Below are positions 34,400 to 48,092 of a stretch of 64,000 bases of DNA, piece after piece. The notes beneath the pieces are model-generated. The model did not search any database. It was not told the DNA's origin and saw only the letters and a list, made by a program, of their open reading frames with translations. Origin of the DNA: Dimorphilus gyrociliatus. Its lineage: Eukaryota; Annelida; Polychaeta; Dinophilidae. The first letter of the stretch is position 1; every line of letters begins with the position of its first letter. Made by a program: the position numbers and the translations under genes. The DNA is taken from positions 248,001-312,000 of the forward strand of contig CAJFCJ010000029.1 of the NCBI GenBank assembly GCA_904063045.1. The letters are read 5' to 3'.

Positions 34400-36040
34400 A
34401 TAATCGAACAGTTTTACAAGAAACACTAGCTTGGCAGTATTTTCTAGAAAAAATAAAGGAAAAATTAGACTATAAAAATATGTAATAAAAGAGAGAAGGG
34501 AATATTGGTTAAACGTTTTTTCAAGTCTTGTGCTAAAGTTAAAATTCTACCCGAAAAATATGAAGGTCTGTTTCATTAATGTAAATAACTTAAAGTGGAA
34601 AAAATTCTTTTTCGCACTTACTGTGCAATTCTTGTAAGTTTTTTTTGTATCAGTCTGTTTTCCAATTGATTTCGTAGAAATTTCAAATGTTGTGTGCCAC
34701 AAAAAAAAATACGTTGTAAAAATGCAGTTAAAACGAGCTTCAGAGGACTTCTTTTAATGCATACAGAATATACACGATATATGGTGTATATATTAGATAT
34801 TTAAAAAGTATAAATATTTTGAACTAATGAAATATACTATCGCATATTAATAACAACATATAAGGTAAAAACTGAATGGTATAAAAATAAATATATTCAT
34901 AAACCTTTATAAATACTTGCGTAGAGTGTTTTTTTTTAATACAAATACATGGGTAAAGAAGTAAATTGTTCTTTGATTATTAATTCTTTTTCTTTTTTTT
35001 TTTACCTATAAAGGGTGTGTAAAAAGGAGAGCATAACCATATACTTACACAGGAAATGCTACTTTTTTTATAGAGTAAAGTAGTTGCTATTAGTTCTTTG
35101 ATCAAAAAGAGACGCTGATAAAAGAACAGGATAAGCTCTCTTTTGAATTGTTTAATTGTTTGATTTTTTACCCTCTTTTCTCGTAAAGTCTCAACACTTG
35201 GTTAAATTAATATATATTTATACAAATTAGACATTTTCTATTTATCTTGATATTTATGAGAGTTTTTATTTTTATTTATTGTTTATTAGCGCTAATGCCA
35301 TTATCAAATATGAATGTTACAATGTATAGCATTTAGCTCGAGCGAAGGGTGTTCATACGTAGAGTTAAGCATCCATAGTGTTCGTTTCATGTATAAATAT
35401 TTGTTCATCAATTAAATTGTTATACGCTTTGACAACAAAACAAGCGTAAACTTGTTAAGCTGGGCATAAATACTTAAATAATTAAGAAATCCTATTGAAA
35501 CTATACAAGACTGCAATCATTCAGTGCGCTTGAATCTTTGAATATTGTATGACGGACACGATTCTGTTTAACAAAAAAATCCAAATTGTTTGTATATATA
35601 TATATATATTTATGGTGGGTGAACAGCTGCGTACGGTCGTTTTGTGTACATAGTCTCACGCACACTTTTTTGTGCGCCAATAATTTCTTGTTACGTCATC
35701 AAAAGTACACGCGACGCCCGTCATGGCCCATCTGTTCCGCTCCCAACTCGTTACTTTTTTATACGCACTATTACTATTTTAGGTCCTCACGATCTTTAGA
35801 AAATATTTGTAAAGCGTGCTTTCCTTCGTTACTTCCTCATCCACTGCTAATTATATCCCGCTGCATTTATACATAAGGACTCCGTGTCTACATTATGAAC
35901 GCGTCATGAGATCATGAAAAGTCATGCAATGACGTTTGCGTGCGTGCAGTTTTCATCAGCGTCATTTCTCCCTTGTTCTACGTATAATAATATTACATTT
36001 CGGTCAGAAACACGATCGGGCTTTTTTAGTGAATGGCTGC
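34400..36040. other. 3' flank of foxQ2 and intergenic DNA
   Basis: AT-rich 3' UTR-like sequence with poly(A)-signal words, then featureless spacer. From about 35.6 kb the sequence becomes more GC-rich. No gene supported. Confidence 0.55.
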
Positions 36041-36247
36041 ATTTAAAAGGGTAGGTCGAAGGGGTCGGCGAGTCCGCTCACAGCATTCCAGCATCGCTGT
36101 TACTTTCGCCAACAAACAATGACGACCAAAGTGACAGGCAGTGAAAAACTCCATTCGCGTAAAAGTGGATTAGAAGCGTTGAATAATTCAAATTGTTTAG
36201 CGAGCACCAACGTCACACCGAATTTGCCAACACCCTCTTGCCTTTAA
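36041..36247 (+). other. possible promoter with a 42-codon open frame
   Basis: ATTTAAAAGG at 36041-36050 could act as a TATA element, with an initiator-like TCACAG at 36078. ATG at 36119 has good context (AACAAACAATG) and opens 42 codons (starting MTTKVTGSEKLHS) to TAA at 36245-36247. No family is recognised. It may be the first exon of something, a short peptide, or chance. Confidence 0.25.
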
Positions 36248-39200
36248 TCTCGTTTAGACCCCCCGTAGTAGTGACGTCAGAATGCCAATACACTTTGCTT
36301 GCTCTTATCTTCTTTGTAAATCGACTCTCGACGCCGCGGCGTTTCTCTAAGAAAAAATAGCAAAGTGTAATAATATTTGCTGTGACACATTAGCACGCCA
36401 CCTCGGGGCGATTTCTTTTTCCCTGCTACTTATAAGGGACGTCTTTTTCTTAAGTCTCCTTATGCATACGAGCCTATTCTCTAGCGATAACCGATTGCAA
36501 ACTGTATATAAACGACGTTTTGCATGACAATATGTTATTGTGCATTTGCAGTCAACAATTTGCGCGCGCATAATAGATACAAATGAGCGTAAATGGGCTG
36601 CGAAAATCTCGCGCTTATCCAATTAGAACCGGTGGCTCCTTCTGGTGACGCAAAAATTGTTTAGCGTGCTGAGTAATTCGATTAGCCATATCCATTTTGA
36701 TCGGAGGCCGCATTGATGGCGGAAATGAGGCCTTTTTGCGGTCGAACTCGGTGTCGTATTTGTAAATAACTCGGTCCAGATTCTTACAAGAAATTAAGCT
36801 AAGCGCATGCGCAGAATATAAATACGGCCTTAAAATTACCGTAATAACGCAGTGATTATAGAGTCTGGCGCCCTCCTATCTTGACGATCTGCCGCGCCAA
36901 TGACTGCGCTCAATAGTCGCGCAGCTGCCGTCTAATTGAGTGGCAAAACATTCGCAAATGTTTAGAGAAAAGCATTGAAAACTCGCGGCAATTAGCTGCC
37001 CTACTGACACGCTCCAATTGTCAACTTTTTTGTCACGCAACCGCAAGAAATGATGCAATTTCTTATAATGTTTGTATGGTTTTTAAAAAAGTTCAAGAGC
37101 AGTGAGCTATGGAAAAAAAACGCTTTACCGTTGCCTCCCAAGGACAAAAAACTGTTTTTTAAGTTGTCATTTACCCAATGTCCCTCCTACTTATCACGAG
37201 CTACTTTTTTCAAGATTGGTATGCTACGAATTGCTCAGATAAAGGTATTTATAGAGGGAAAGTTATGAGGTTGAAATTCCCAAAGGGCGTCAGCCACACT
37301 TAACGAAAATATTGTATGGCAGACGACATTTTCCATAAAACGTATCCGCTTAGAGAACGTCAACTTATCAACAGTTATTAAGCTTATTTCGATTTACCCT
37401 TAACACTGCATGCTTTTTGCAATATATGTTTGCAGTACTAACAAAAATGGCTAGAATTTGTAATTTGACACTGCATATGCAATATCTAAATAAGGATAAA
37501 AAGGCGATATATTCAACAATTAATCGTATTTGGTTCTCGTGATGCAAATCTCCCTAATATGCTATCTAATCACCCGAGCCGCTTATAATGAGCTGATATA
37601 AAGTAGATTATTCATGCTGACAAACTAAGCTTTGGTGTTTGTCAAAAACGTACATTGAATGGCTTTATTTCAATTTATAAATTTTTAAAGCTATCAATTG
37701 TTTTTCGCCTATTTAATAAACTATTAAAAAAAATATATCAACTTTTTTTTTACCTATTTCATATACAGGACACGTTTTTATTTTGCATTAGTAAAATTTT
37801 TTCAGGAATTATTCTCATTCTGTTTATTTGTATGCAACATAAATATGACAAAAAATTTGAATAATTTACTAAACATATTCAATCCTTTTTGACAACATGA
37901 TAAAACTCTAAAGTTATATTTATATGCTTAAAAATTTTCAATAAAGCCGAAGAAAGAGAAAACATAAAATTTTCATCATATTTCTAAAGGGAGAAATGCT
38001 ATAGTTTGTCCTTAAGGAGGGATCGTTAATTGTGCGAAAATTGTTTCTTAATATACTGTAAAGAAATATTATTAGTTTTTTTTTCTTTTTAAAAATAATA
38101 ATGAGGTATTGTGCAGATTGTGAAAAGATAAAATACAGCATATGTACAAGTATTTAAAAATTTCAGATATGCAGTAGAGTGTGCAGTATGTAGTATATAT
38201 ATATATAAATAATCATACAGATTTCATCTTACTTTATATAGAGACACATGTTAAAGAAGAGTATTGAGTGAAGCGAACCGTTATATAAGTCACAGGTGTT
38301 CCTGCAACAAACGATATTTGTAAGGCACCGCATTACGATAATTGACAGCGAAAAGATAATTAATGTAATTAATCACCGTCTCAATCATCGTCGTATAAGT
38401 ACAAGTAAACCGGAACTGTCAAATTTCGTAACTAATGTAAATAAACGCTTTGAATCTTATATCATCACTCCAGTATAAACTATTTTATTCGCATAAAAGA
38501 AAAACCAACGATATAAATGGAATAAAAACGTTTTTTTTTATATAGAAAAAGGAATTTTTTATTCATTCGAACTAAACTTTGCTGTTGGCCGAAATATTAC
38601 GGAGCAAACATTTAGATCACGCGATTATGGTACGTATTTCTCCTACTTAATAGTTAATATTTGCACACTAGAGGGAAGCACAATCTTTATTGTCTTTGTT
38701 TCAATTCTTAATTTAACGCATTTTTAATTTTACCAAAATAACGAGTGATTACGAATTTAGTAATTTTCAATTAGGGCTACTATCTTTAGACTTATTTCTA
38801 AATAGAGAATTTGGTTGTCTTCGTTTCTTGCTTGTTACGAAAGAGATGAGAGGTGAATGAGGAAGAGTGTTAAGTTTTAAGTATATTTGTATTAACGTGT
38901 TTAAACAGCTTTTTATCCCTATATGTAGAAATTATAATATATTATGGAGAGATAAGGCTTAAATATAAACTAGACCTGCGAAATTTAACCTAATCTACTC
39001 TAATCTGAGTAGAAATTGGCCTAGACGTGCAATTTTATATTGCTACATAGTTGTCTCTGATTCCATATAAATTTATTACAATGTAACAATGGCTACGAAT
39101 CTTCAAAGATTAGGACTTATACATTGAATTTTGTAACGCATTTCCTTCAATTCCTTTACAAGATTGTAATCGATTTGAATACAATTTCTTTGTTAATGCA

Positions 39201-39448
39201 AAAATTGAGATAGTTGCCTCCTGGCCTTTAGCATTATTTAAATAGTACCAACTGCTTCTGTTTAGAGTCTATTTTGTATAAAATTCTATACAAGATTTAA
39301 TTGAAAAGAGATCCTCTAATGGGTAAGTTAAACATAATAATTATGTTCTTGTAAGCGACATTGTTCGTCTATTATTTAATCATTAATTATCATTCAAATA
39401 AAAAAAGCTAGTGATGAGGAGAATGCCACTGAGATAAATACCGTAAAT
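36248..39448. other. intergenic region upstream of the SLC30 gene
   Basis: GC-richer to about 37.1 kb, then AT-rich. TATATAAG at 38282-38289 could serve the zinc-transporter gene. No coding frame supported. Confidence 0.5.
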
Positions 39449-41231
39449 ATGGATTTGAGGGCAAGTGAACTCAATTCTTATCCTTCATTAAAATGCTCCT
39501 GCCATGCATTAGAATCAAAATATGATAACAAAACTGCAAGGAATCAACTAATAATTGTATCCATTTTATGCACAATATTTATGATTGGAGAGATTATAGG
39601 TATTAGTTAATTTATTATATATTAATCAACTACTCTACTAACAATCGTTCAGAGTTCAATAAGACAATTATTAACTATTCACAATTTTTCCGAAAGTTCC
39701 ATCTTTCAACAATCGATAAACATTTTTCTTTGCTTGTTAGGAGGAATAACAGCCAACAGTTTGGCTTTAATGTCAGATGCCCTTCACCTTGGGAGTGATT
39801 TGGCCGGTTTTCTCGTTAGCCTTTTCGCTCTATGGTTGGCCAAACGTCCGCCGAGTGCAACATTAACTTATGGGTATTATAGGGCAGGTAGAGACATTTA
39901 ATATTATAGTAAGAATTAGTATTTTAATTTTAAAACCATTAAACTACTTTATATTTCTTTAATAATTTATTAATTTGTTTTAAATCAACAGAAGTTGTTG
40001 GCGCTTTAATAAGTGTGCTAATTATATGGTTAATTACTGGGATCTTAATTTATGAAGGTGTACAAAGAATTATAAATCGAAATTACGAACTAAAACCACT
40101 ATGGATGCTAATTACGGCAATAGTTGGTGTCATTTTTAATTTAGTGTAGGTAAGTATAATAAACTCTTTATCTACTCTATTATGTTTGTATTTTAGCATG
40201 GGAACAGTATTACATTGCGGAATAGAGAGATGCAAAATTCCACATGGTCACTCCCATGGATCCGATACGGAAGTAATTATCGAAAACGATGTTCTTTCGT
40301 CGAACAATAATAACCATGATAATAATAATAGTGAAAACGAAAATCAAGAGCCTATAATCGTAGAGAATTCAAAAAAAAAGAACATTAATGTTAATGCAGC
40401 TTTAATTCATGTCATTGGAGATTTTGTACAGAGCTGTGGAGTCTTGATTGCATCTATTATTATTTTACTTAGGGTAAGTTTTTACTTTCTTCCCGTTACT
40501 GTATATTATATATTTAACCGTGTATTTCATATTTTGACTTAATTTCACTATGTTAACGTCTAACGAGTAATTATTTTAATAACTTTTCCCCTAATAAGAA
40601 CAATATATTAACAATGACATTGCGTAATAGGATTAATTGCCTATCGTAAAGAATTGTGTAATTTAATAATAAGGGAAAAAAGCAAAAAAAGAAAACTTTC
40701 CTTTGTCAATGAGATTTTCTCGAATATTTTATTTAATAAAACGAAATAAAAATAGGTCATCCTTGTCGAAAGACTTAATAATTTGTTTTATATTTGCAGC
40801 CAGAATATAAAATAGCCGACCCTATTTGCACGTTCATCTTTAGTATTATCGTCCTATTTACAACTATTACAGTTTTAAAGGATATTATCGTTGTATTTAT
40901 GGAAGGTTAGATGAGCTGATTAATGAAATATGATAGTTTAAATTTAACAATTTAATCCTATACAGGCTCACCTAACCGTAATCGAATTATTTTAATGGAA
41001 CGAGACCTTCGTTCTAATTCATCAGTTTTGTCTGTACATGATTTACATATATGGGCTTTAACTACAACAAGATTAGTCGCATCTGTGCACCTTGTTGTCG
41101 GATCAGAGCAGGATTATGTTTCTGTAGAGAAATTTGCCACTAAACTCTTGAAAGAGAAATACGGAATGTCTAAGACTACTGTTCAAATTGATGTTTTCAA
41201 TAGCGAATGTGATGTTTGCAGGACTCTATAG
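39449..41231 (+). CDS. SLC30 (ZnT) family zinc transporter, ZnT2/3/8-like
   Basis: Exons 39449-39599, 39741-39887, 39992-40145, 40197-40473, 40800-40905 and 40966-41231 give 1,101 nt, 366 residues. Zinc-site HxxxD motifs are present in TM2 (SDALHLGSD: H66, D70) and TM5 (HVIGD: H222, D226), at nearly the same positions as in human ZnT8 (369 residues). A short His loop HGHSHG (about 167-172) follows TM4, then an Asn-rich insert. The C-terminal domain has VHDLHIWAL and ends with a CDVC pair. Such proteins load zinc into secretory or synaptic vesicles by proton exchange. The frame is open upstream of ATG 39449 back to 39380 with an AG at 39410-39411, so an extra 5' coding exon is possible. Exon 3 has two overlapping donors (see findings). 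Confidence 0.92.
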
Positions 41232-43785
41232 CCTATAATTTTAAAGTTAATTAATTAGAATATATGAATGAATATTTAATACTTTTTTAATTACATAGTA
41301 AAGAACGAGTTTTTCCTAAATGTCTTTTCTTCACCGAATATACGAGATAATTAAAATCTAAGCTTCTTTAAAGTAGAATCAAATTTCCTTGGAAAAAAAA
41401 ACTCTTTAAGTATAAACTGTGGTTCTTTATAGGTTCAATCCGATATCAAGACTGATAAATAGGCCTAGCAAAATGTTAATTGCGTGTTTGAAAATTGATA
41501 TTTGTTATTTTAGAAAGAAATATTTTAGTTGATTATTATCATAACATTTTATTTCATGTTGAACAACTCTTTCCAACACAAAGTTAACTCTGTTTCTTGT
41601 CCATGGCACATTACAAGAAAAAGGCCTTGACCTTAATTGATTATTAGACTGATAAAGTGTAACCTTTGTATGTAAAAAAGCTAATTTTTTTTTCATTTTG
41701 TCTTAGTTAGTTTTCACCCCATCTGGTGCTAAGTATCAAAGCTCACCTTTCGACACCTATTTAATCATAAGATGTTGCTCTTCCGTTCACTAATATATAC
41801 GGAGGTAGAATACTTAACATTTTCATCTATTTACCTATAGGACTTGACGCACTTGCAAATGAGTTTGTAGGATACTTGTTCACCTATACAACAATAGCTA
41901 ATAATGTTTTTGACAATCTTGCCATTATTTATTACTAGTATTACAACAAATTTATGAAAAATTTAAAGTGCATCTAAAGTTATTTAATTATTATTATATT
42001 CTTAATATCATATGTTATGCATAATACGATAGATATCAATAATAATCTAATAAAAAATTCGCCAGAGAATAAGGGAAAAAATTGATCAACTTATTCCTTC
42101 TCTCTTTATAGTTTTCTCATTCTTTCCTTTCATCCTGTCCAGTGTTTTTCTTTATAAGACCGCTGACCATAATAAGTGTGACGTAACTATTATTTTAGTA
42201 AAAGTTTATATTTATATTTAGAATCTATAAATAATTAATAAGCGATTATATTTTATTTATTAAATATACACAATGGAATAATCATGTTTCTATTTTTATT
42301 GTTTCAAATACCTATTTATAAATCAAACAAATATTATTTCTATGTATACTGTATATCAAGTATAAAAAGAATATTGAAAAAAATTGACACTATGGATAGC
42401 AGCTGCTTAATTAAGTCGTACACAATTATCTCTTCCTGCTTCTGATATTGATGTCACCACATTAAAAACTGTTTTATCAAATTAATTTGTATAATAGGAA
42501 ATAGAGCGTTTCAAAACCCTTCACTCACTCTCTTTCTCTCTTTCTCTCTATTTACGCTTTCATTTTCTCTTTCTTCACCTTATTCTAGGTAAAATTTTGT
42601 ATATTTCTATCAATTCTAGCGTCTTTTTCTTATAGGCTCCCTATTTGGACAATTATTCAGTCTTGACCTCTTATCTTTTTCTTTCGGAGCAATAGCCGAA
42701 ACTGTATAAATACATATGGCGTGTTTTCTCATTTAAATCAGAATAGCTTTAAAGAATGACTTGGTAAGTTTTTATCTAATCAACTGGTGTTTTAATGCCT
42801 TTAAGCAATAATTTATGATAGAAACTTAATATTTTTCTGCCTTATTTGAAGATAACATATCGTGTTATACAATATATACTGTATACGGTATGTTTATTTT
42901 TAGTGTATTAGGTATACTTATATACTGTTTGTATACATTATACAAGACAAGTAAGTGTTCAGTGAATATTATATAGAACTGGAAGAGACATCTATTGAGT
43001 AGCAATGTTTACTTTATCGCGTTAGATGGAGCCACGTGTTGATCTCAAGAAAAGATGCAATTTTTATTTTATATGTAATAAAATCGAGGAAATTTAATGA
43101 CAGGATTTGCGATGGGAATATTGATAATTTCCTCTCTTTTTATTAATAAATAAATCGATGGTTAATAGACGCTTATGGCGTAAACAAGTTATATATGTTA
43201 AATATTATATATCATAAACAATGAAGTATTGAAGTATCACTAATCTTTATAAATATAGCTGAAATTTAGCTTGTCTGTCGGAAAGTATATTAAAAGTGCA
43301 TCTTATAGGAAATAGAGTTTGGAATACTGTATATTACAGTATATGCTATATATAACAAGAAAAACAATAAGCTTTTTAGCGAGCGTCTAAGGGTAAAAGT
43401 AAAAATTACTGTTATTTGATATTGAACGATAGTTTTTTACAAACTGTAAAAATGTCAATTTTTACTTTTATGAAAAGACGATCACTTTTTCCAATAGATT
43501 TGATTCAACTTGAGAAGATTAACTATAGATTGACTTGCTCTCATTGGTAGAATTGCAATTTGTTTGTTATTATTATAATTATTAGACTTCCAAGTAAATC
43601 GTTAAATTTAATTGAATGAGTCAGAGAGAAATATTAATTTAAATAAATATAAATAATTTAGAAGTTTATCAATAATAATTTTCTATAGCTTACCTTTTAC
43701 ATTGTGTCTTTTGCATAATTTTCCTTTCAGTTTATCATTACCAACCAGCCCCTACGCCATATTGAATAAAGTCTATCTATATATA

Positions 43786-43788
<3 letters not shown>

Positions 43789-43825
<37 letters not shown>
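43789..43825. repeat. (TA)n microsatellite
   Basis: About 18 TA units within AT-rich intergenic DNA. Confidence 0.95.
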
Positions 43826-43827
<2 letters not shown>

Positions 43828-46039
43828 ATAAATATATAAGAAGAGAATATTGATTGTAATGATCCCTATTTATAAAATGTATATTTAATTTGGAATCTTT
43901 CCAAAAAATAGAAAGGATACAGAAAAAAGAGCAGAAATGCAGAAACCTATGCTAGAAGTTAATTAATTCCAGGTAACCTATATAAATTGATTATTGATAC
44001 CAACTAGTTTCATTACATCCTGTCTCATCATTTAAATTAACCGTACAAGAAAATATAATTTCATTTAATGTTTGACAAACCCGCCAGATGTCGTATTTAT
44101 CCTTTGGGTGAAGTTCCGACATAGTTTATTGGCATTTTAAAAGTCCTCGTAAACTCTCGTTAAATTATTTACAAAGTCTTTGTTTTATTAAAGAAAGTTG
44201 TAAATCTTACTTCCTTAACAGTATATATAATAAAAGAAGCCCTTCAGCGTCCTGTATCATGTTGTTTCTTCTAGAAGATAAAAATGATTACAGGCCTAAT
44301 TAGAGCCTCACCCAAAGTTGAAAAGAAATTACACGGCAGTCAACCTTTGCATAGAGTGTACAAGAACATAAAGACGGCTTCACAAATTACTGATTGCTGC
44401 TGTATAGCACATTCGAATGAAATCAATTCCCTCTTTTCTATCAATTCTGTGATAGTGTTATTGTATTTACATACCATAAATCTCATCGGTTTTTCTTTCA
44501 AATTTATCATATATTTCCAGTCTGTTTTACGCTTGAACTGATGAAAAAGCATGTTTATTTTACACTGAATGAAAACTATACTTTTAACAGATGATAAAAT
44601 CTGTAGGCTAATGAGAATTCCTTCAATCTTCGACAAAAACTGTGTAATTTTTATGCATTTTAAATTTAATCAACTTTTTTCTTCTTTCTAATAAAAGCAA
44701 AATCTTATTTTCTTTTCTTTTTCTCTATCTTTCTTTCTCTCAGTGTACAGGATGTGTTTTACAAAAGAGTATACTGTACTGTGAAATAAACATCAGCCAA
44801 CAGAAGACAGCAGGAAAATTTTATTGCTTTATTATACTTGTTCATTACTAAAGGAATACTATTTAATAAGGAGTAACAAATAACTTGATTAGAATTAGTC
44901 GAATAGTACTATTGATAGGATTTTAATTAAGATTAATATGCGAGAGATATGTTGGGCTCTTTCAATATCAAACAAATGAAGAGATTCATTAAAAAGCAAG
45001 ATAAAGTAATGCATTATCAAAATCTTTTTCAAATATGCTCGTATAGTTTCATAAAATAGCTCGGAAGAGCTCGTTTCTTACAGATGAAAAGGATTTTTTT
45101 AGTCTTCTCATTGCTTTAGTCGTTTTACTGTATCCCTCTAACAACGGTAGAGTATTACACAGCTGCAATCACAGTTGATTTATTACGTATTATAGTAAAA
45201 CAATAATCATTTATAGCAAAGTAATACAAGTATTCACAAGGTTTACATTAACTTGAAATATACAAGTAGCAGTTTTTATCGTTTGTATAGTCTCACTCTC
45301 TCAATCTCATTCTGCCCCCACCCTCGCCTCCCTTTCACGTTTTTAAGATAGCAGCTGAAACTGATCGAATTTTTTTCCTACACAAACGTGTGCTCTAAAT
45401 TGTTTACATATTTCTAAGAATCAACTTCTCAAGAAGTGGTATTATTTCATAATTTTTACTTTGTAAAGACTTTTTTGGCCAATAATTTCCAATTAAATAT
45501 TTATCTTTTTCTTCAATTTAAATAGAGCTTACAGTTGCAAGTCGTAACAAAGCTTAAATAATTAGCTTTAATGCCATGCTTTAATGGTAATACCATAAAA
45601 GAGGTAAAATAATTAGACTACATCGCACAAGTTCCACATCGTCTAATTACGTCTACACTACTCGTTTTTGTGAAAAAGGACTTTTGTTTAGGTTTATTTG
45701 ACCTTCTCTCCACCGAAAAAAAAAGGAAATGTTGACAGAAAATATTGGATTTGAACGACATCTAGTGATTTAATGGGCGTAGAGTTGTTTCTCGAGCTGA
45801 CATTTTTAAATACAAAGGTTACTCTTACTGGCAAACATAATTTTTTCTTCTATGATAGTTAACATTCAAAGAAAAGCGCATATAAATTAAACGTTCCTCT
45901 TAGTCTGTCTAAAATCGTTTTAGAATATTTACTTCTCCCTCAACTTCTTCATCTTTATCTTCATCTATTTCCCTCTTTAGTAAGCAGTCTGTAACATTCC
46001 CGACAAACTGAACTGTAAAAAAATGCATTGTAGACCAGA

Positions 46040-46047
46040 AGATGGCG
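46040..46047 (+). promoter_or_regulatory. CTCF-like core with upstream CCA
   Basis: Context GACCAGAAGATGGCGCTA fits the extended CTCF consensus CCASYAGRKGGCRS with one mismatch. Confidence 0.5.
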
Positions 46048-46630
46048 CTATTTCGTCCCTCAACAATCAAGTTGTTCCAAATTTTACCAAGCTGATGATT
46101 AACCGATAATAAATATTGATTATAAAGTTATCGGTGCATAAAATTTTATGCAAGGGATTCTATCCTAATCGAAACTTTGTTACTTCACATAAAGAATGGG
46201 AATTGGGTTATAAAAAGTTTAAAATCAAAAAAAGGGAAACAAAATGCTTCACCTTTTCACCGCTCTCCCTCCCTTTGAAAGAAATTTTAGATATTCTTAT
46301 TCGAAGGTGAAAACGTAAGTTGAGTGATTATACTGTAGAGAATGATAGACTGGTTATTAAAAACATCTGTATAATGCGTATGGAACTGGTTTTTGATGAA
46401 TATAATGAGTATTAATATGTTAAAAGAATATCAAACATTCAGTAGGATGTAAATTTGATGCGATAGAAAGCATTGTATATTTTTTTAAAACTGCAAAATA
46501 ACTTCTTTATCTATATTTTACTTGGACTGAAGAGGTCGAATAGTTTAATTTGCGATCTTTCCACTTTTTTCTCTGATAGTAAAGCGTGTTGTTGTTAGAG
46601 CTGGGGAGGGAAGGAGCTAGCCAAGTAAAT

Positions 46631-46631
<1 letters not shown>

Positions 46632-46679
<48 letters not shown>
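46632..46679. repeat. (AG)n microsatellite
   Basis: About 24 AG units, continuing into GACAGA-type degenerate repeats to about 46830. Confidence 0.95.
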
Positions 46680-46682
<3 letters not shown>

Positions 46683-46751
46683 CAGAAACAGACAGAAACG
46701 GACAGAGAGAGACAGACAGAGAAAGGGACAGAAACAGACAGAAACGGACAG
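46679..46751. repeat. 46-bp period tandem duplication in purine-rich DNA
   Basis: The 27-bp word starting GGGACAGAAACAGACAGAAA occurs at 46679-46705 and again exactly at 46725-46751, within a strongly purine-biased tract (46632-46830). Confidence 0.85.
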
Positions 46752-46869
46752 GGAGAGACAGACATAGAAAGAGGGAGAAAGAGAGAGAAAGAGATAGACA
46801 AACAGGCAGAGAGAGAGAGAAAGAGAAACTGATAAAGTGAGTAGGAGAAGAGAGATAGATAGTAGATAT

Positions 46870-46970
46870 GTATACTGTATACTGTATATATATATATTAG
46901 TATATACTGTATATATATATATATATATATATATAGTATATATATATATATATATATATAGTATATATAG
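46870..46970. repeat. TA-rich tract with GTATACTGTATA units
   Basis: Interspersed TATACTGTATA words and pure TA runs. The same word recurs elsewhere in the window. Confidence 0.9.
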
Positions 46971-48092
46971 ATATGCGTGTGCTTATGTGTGTCTAGAAAA
47001 GCCTATAGTTTTGTTTCTGTCAATGATTTATATACTTTGCTTTATAGAATAGACATTTTCTTGTTTGAAGTATAAATTTTATATATAAAAGAGCATACAG
47101 TAGTGAATATTATTTGAAATACGTGTATTAAATAAAACGGTTCTTCTTCTGTATATCTACATGATTAACATTTAGCAATTCCTTCCAACATTTAGACACT
47201 ATTTACCACAACAATTTACAATAAACACTATTTTACACCACTTTTACATTTACATCCCAACGTTCATTTACATTTAATGTATATATACTTAGTATACCTG
47301 TATATTTACGCATACTTATAATAATTTAAACAATATTATCAGTACGCATTTAGTACATTAACATAGATACAATTGGTAGCATTGATCACTTACTGAGAGA
47401 ATACACAATAAGTTTGATTATTTCAATTTTGACTGATATATAATTGCGCATGTAATGTTGTATACATATACATATATATGTAGTATATTTGTTATATGTA
47501 CATAGTACTATTATGTATAGACACATATAGTATATTGTATATATATTTAACAGACAGTGAACATCAATGTAGGCATATTTATATACATTAATTTTTCTTC
47601 ATGAATACCGAAAAGTGATTTTAAAATTATTCGATATGTTTATATTGTCAGAATATTCTTTCATGACAACTGATGGCGTGAGGGTATTTTGTCCCGGTTT
47701 TATATTTTGATTCTATTTCTTAGTTTGCAGATGCTTAAGAGCTTAACTGACATCTAGGTGTATTATATCTGTTTTCTTTTCGGCAGTAATTTAGATGCGG
47801 AAATATCGTTTTCAAGGATTTTGCACACGGACTACAAAATACTAATTGAATAAACAGTAATTATATCAGGAGAACTGAGGGGAAAGGGCGGAAAAATTCA
47901 ATAGGTATCAGCCTATGAATAAATATATATTTCCTTTCATATTTATGAGTCAAGATAATTGCCTGTTTAGACTAAAAGAAAGTGTTAAAGGGGTTAACTA
48001 AAAGCAAAGTTTAGTAGATCATTTATGTATGGGATGTGAACAAAAATTTGTTCAGGCGTGAACTCTTATAAAGCTAATTAAATGACGGTTAT

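Larger units (their letters stand above)
41232..48092. other. long gene-free, AT-rich region
   Basis: Nearly 7 kb between the convergent SLC30 and GPCR genes. Contains simple repeats listed separately and a CTCF-like core at 46040. Open frames present are short and low in complexity. No RNA gene or transposon recognised. Confidence 0.55.

Noticed and set aside
46595-46801. 68-codon Ser/Leu frame
   Set aside because: Product of the (AG)n repeat.
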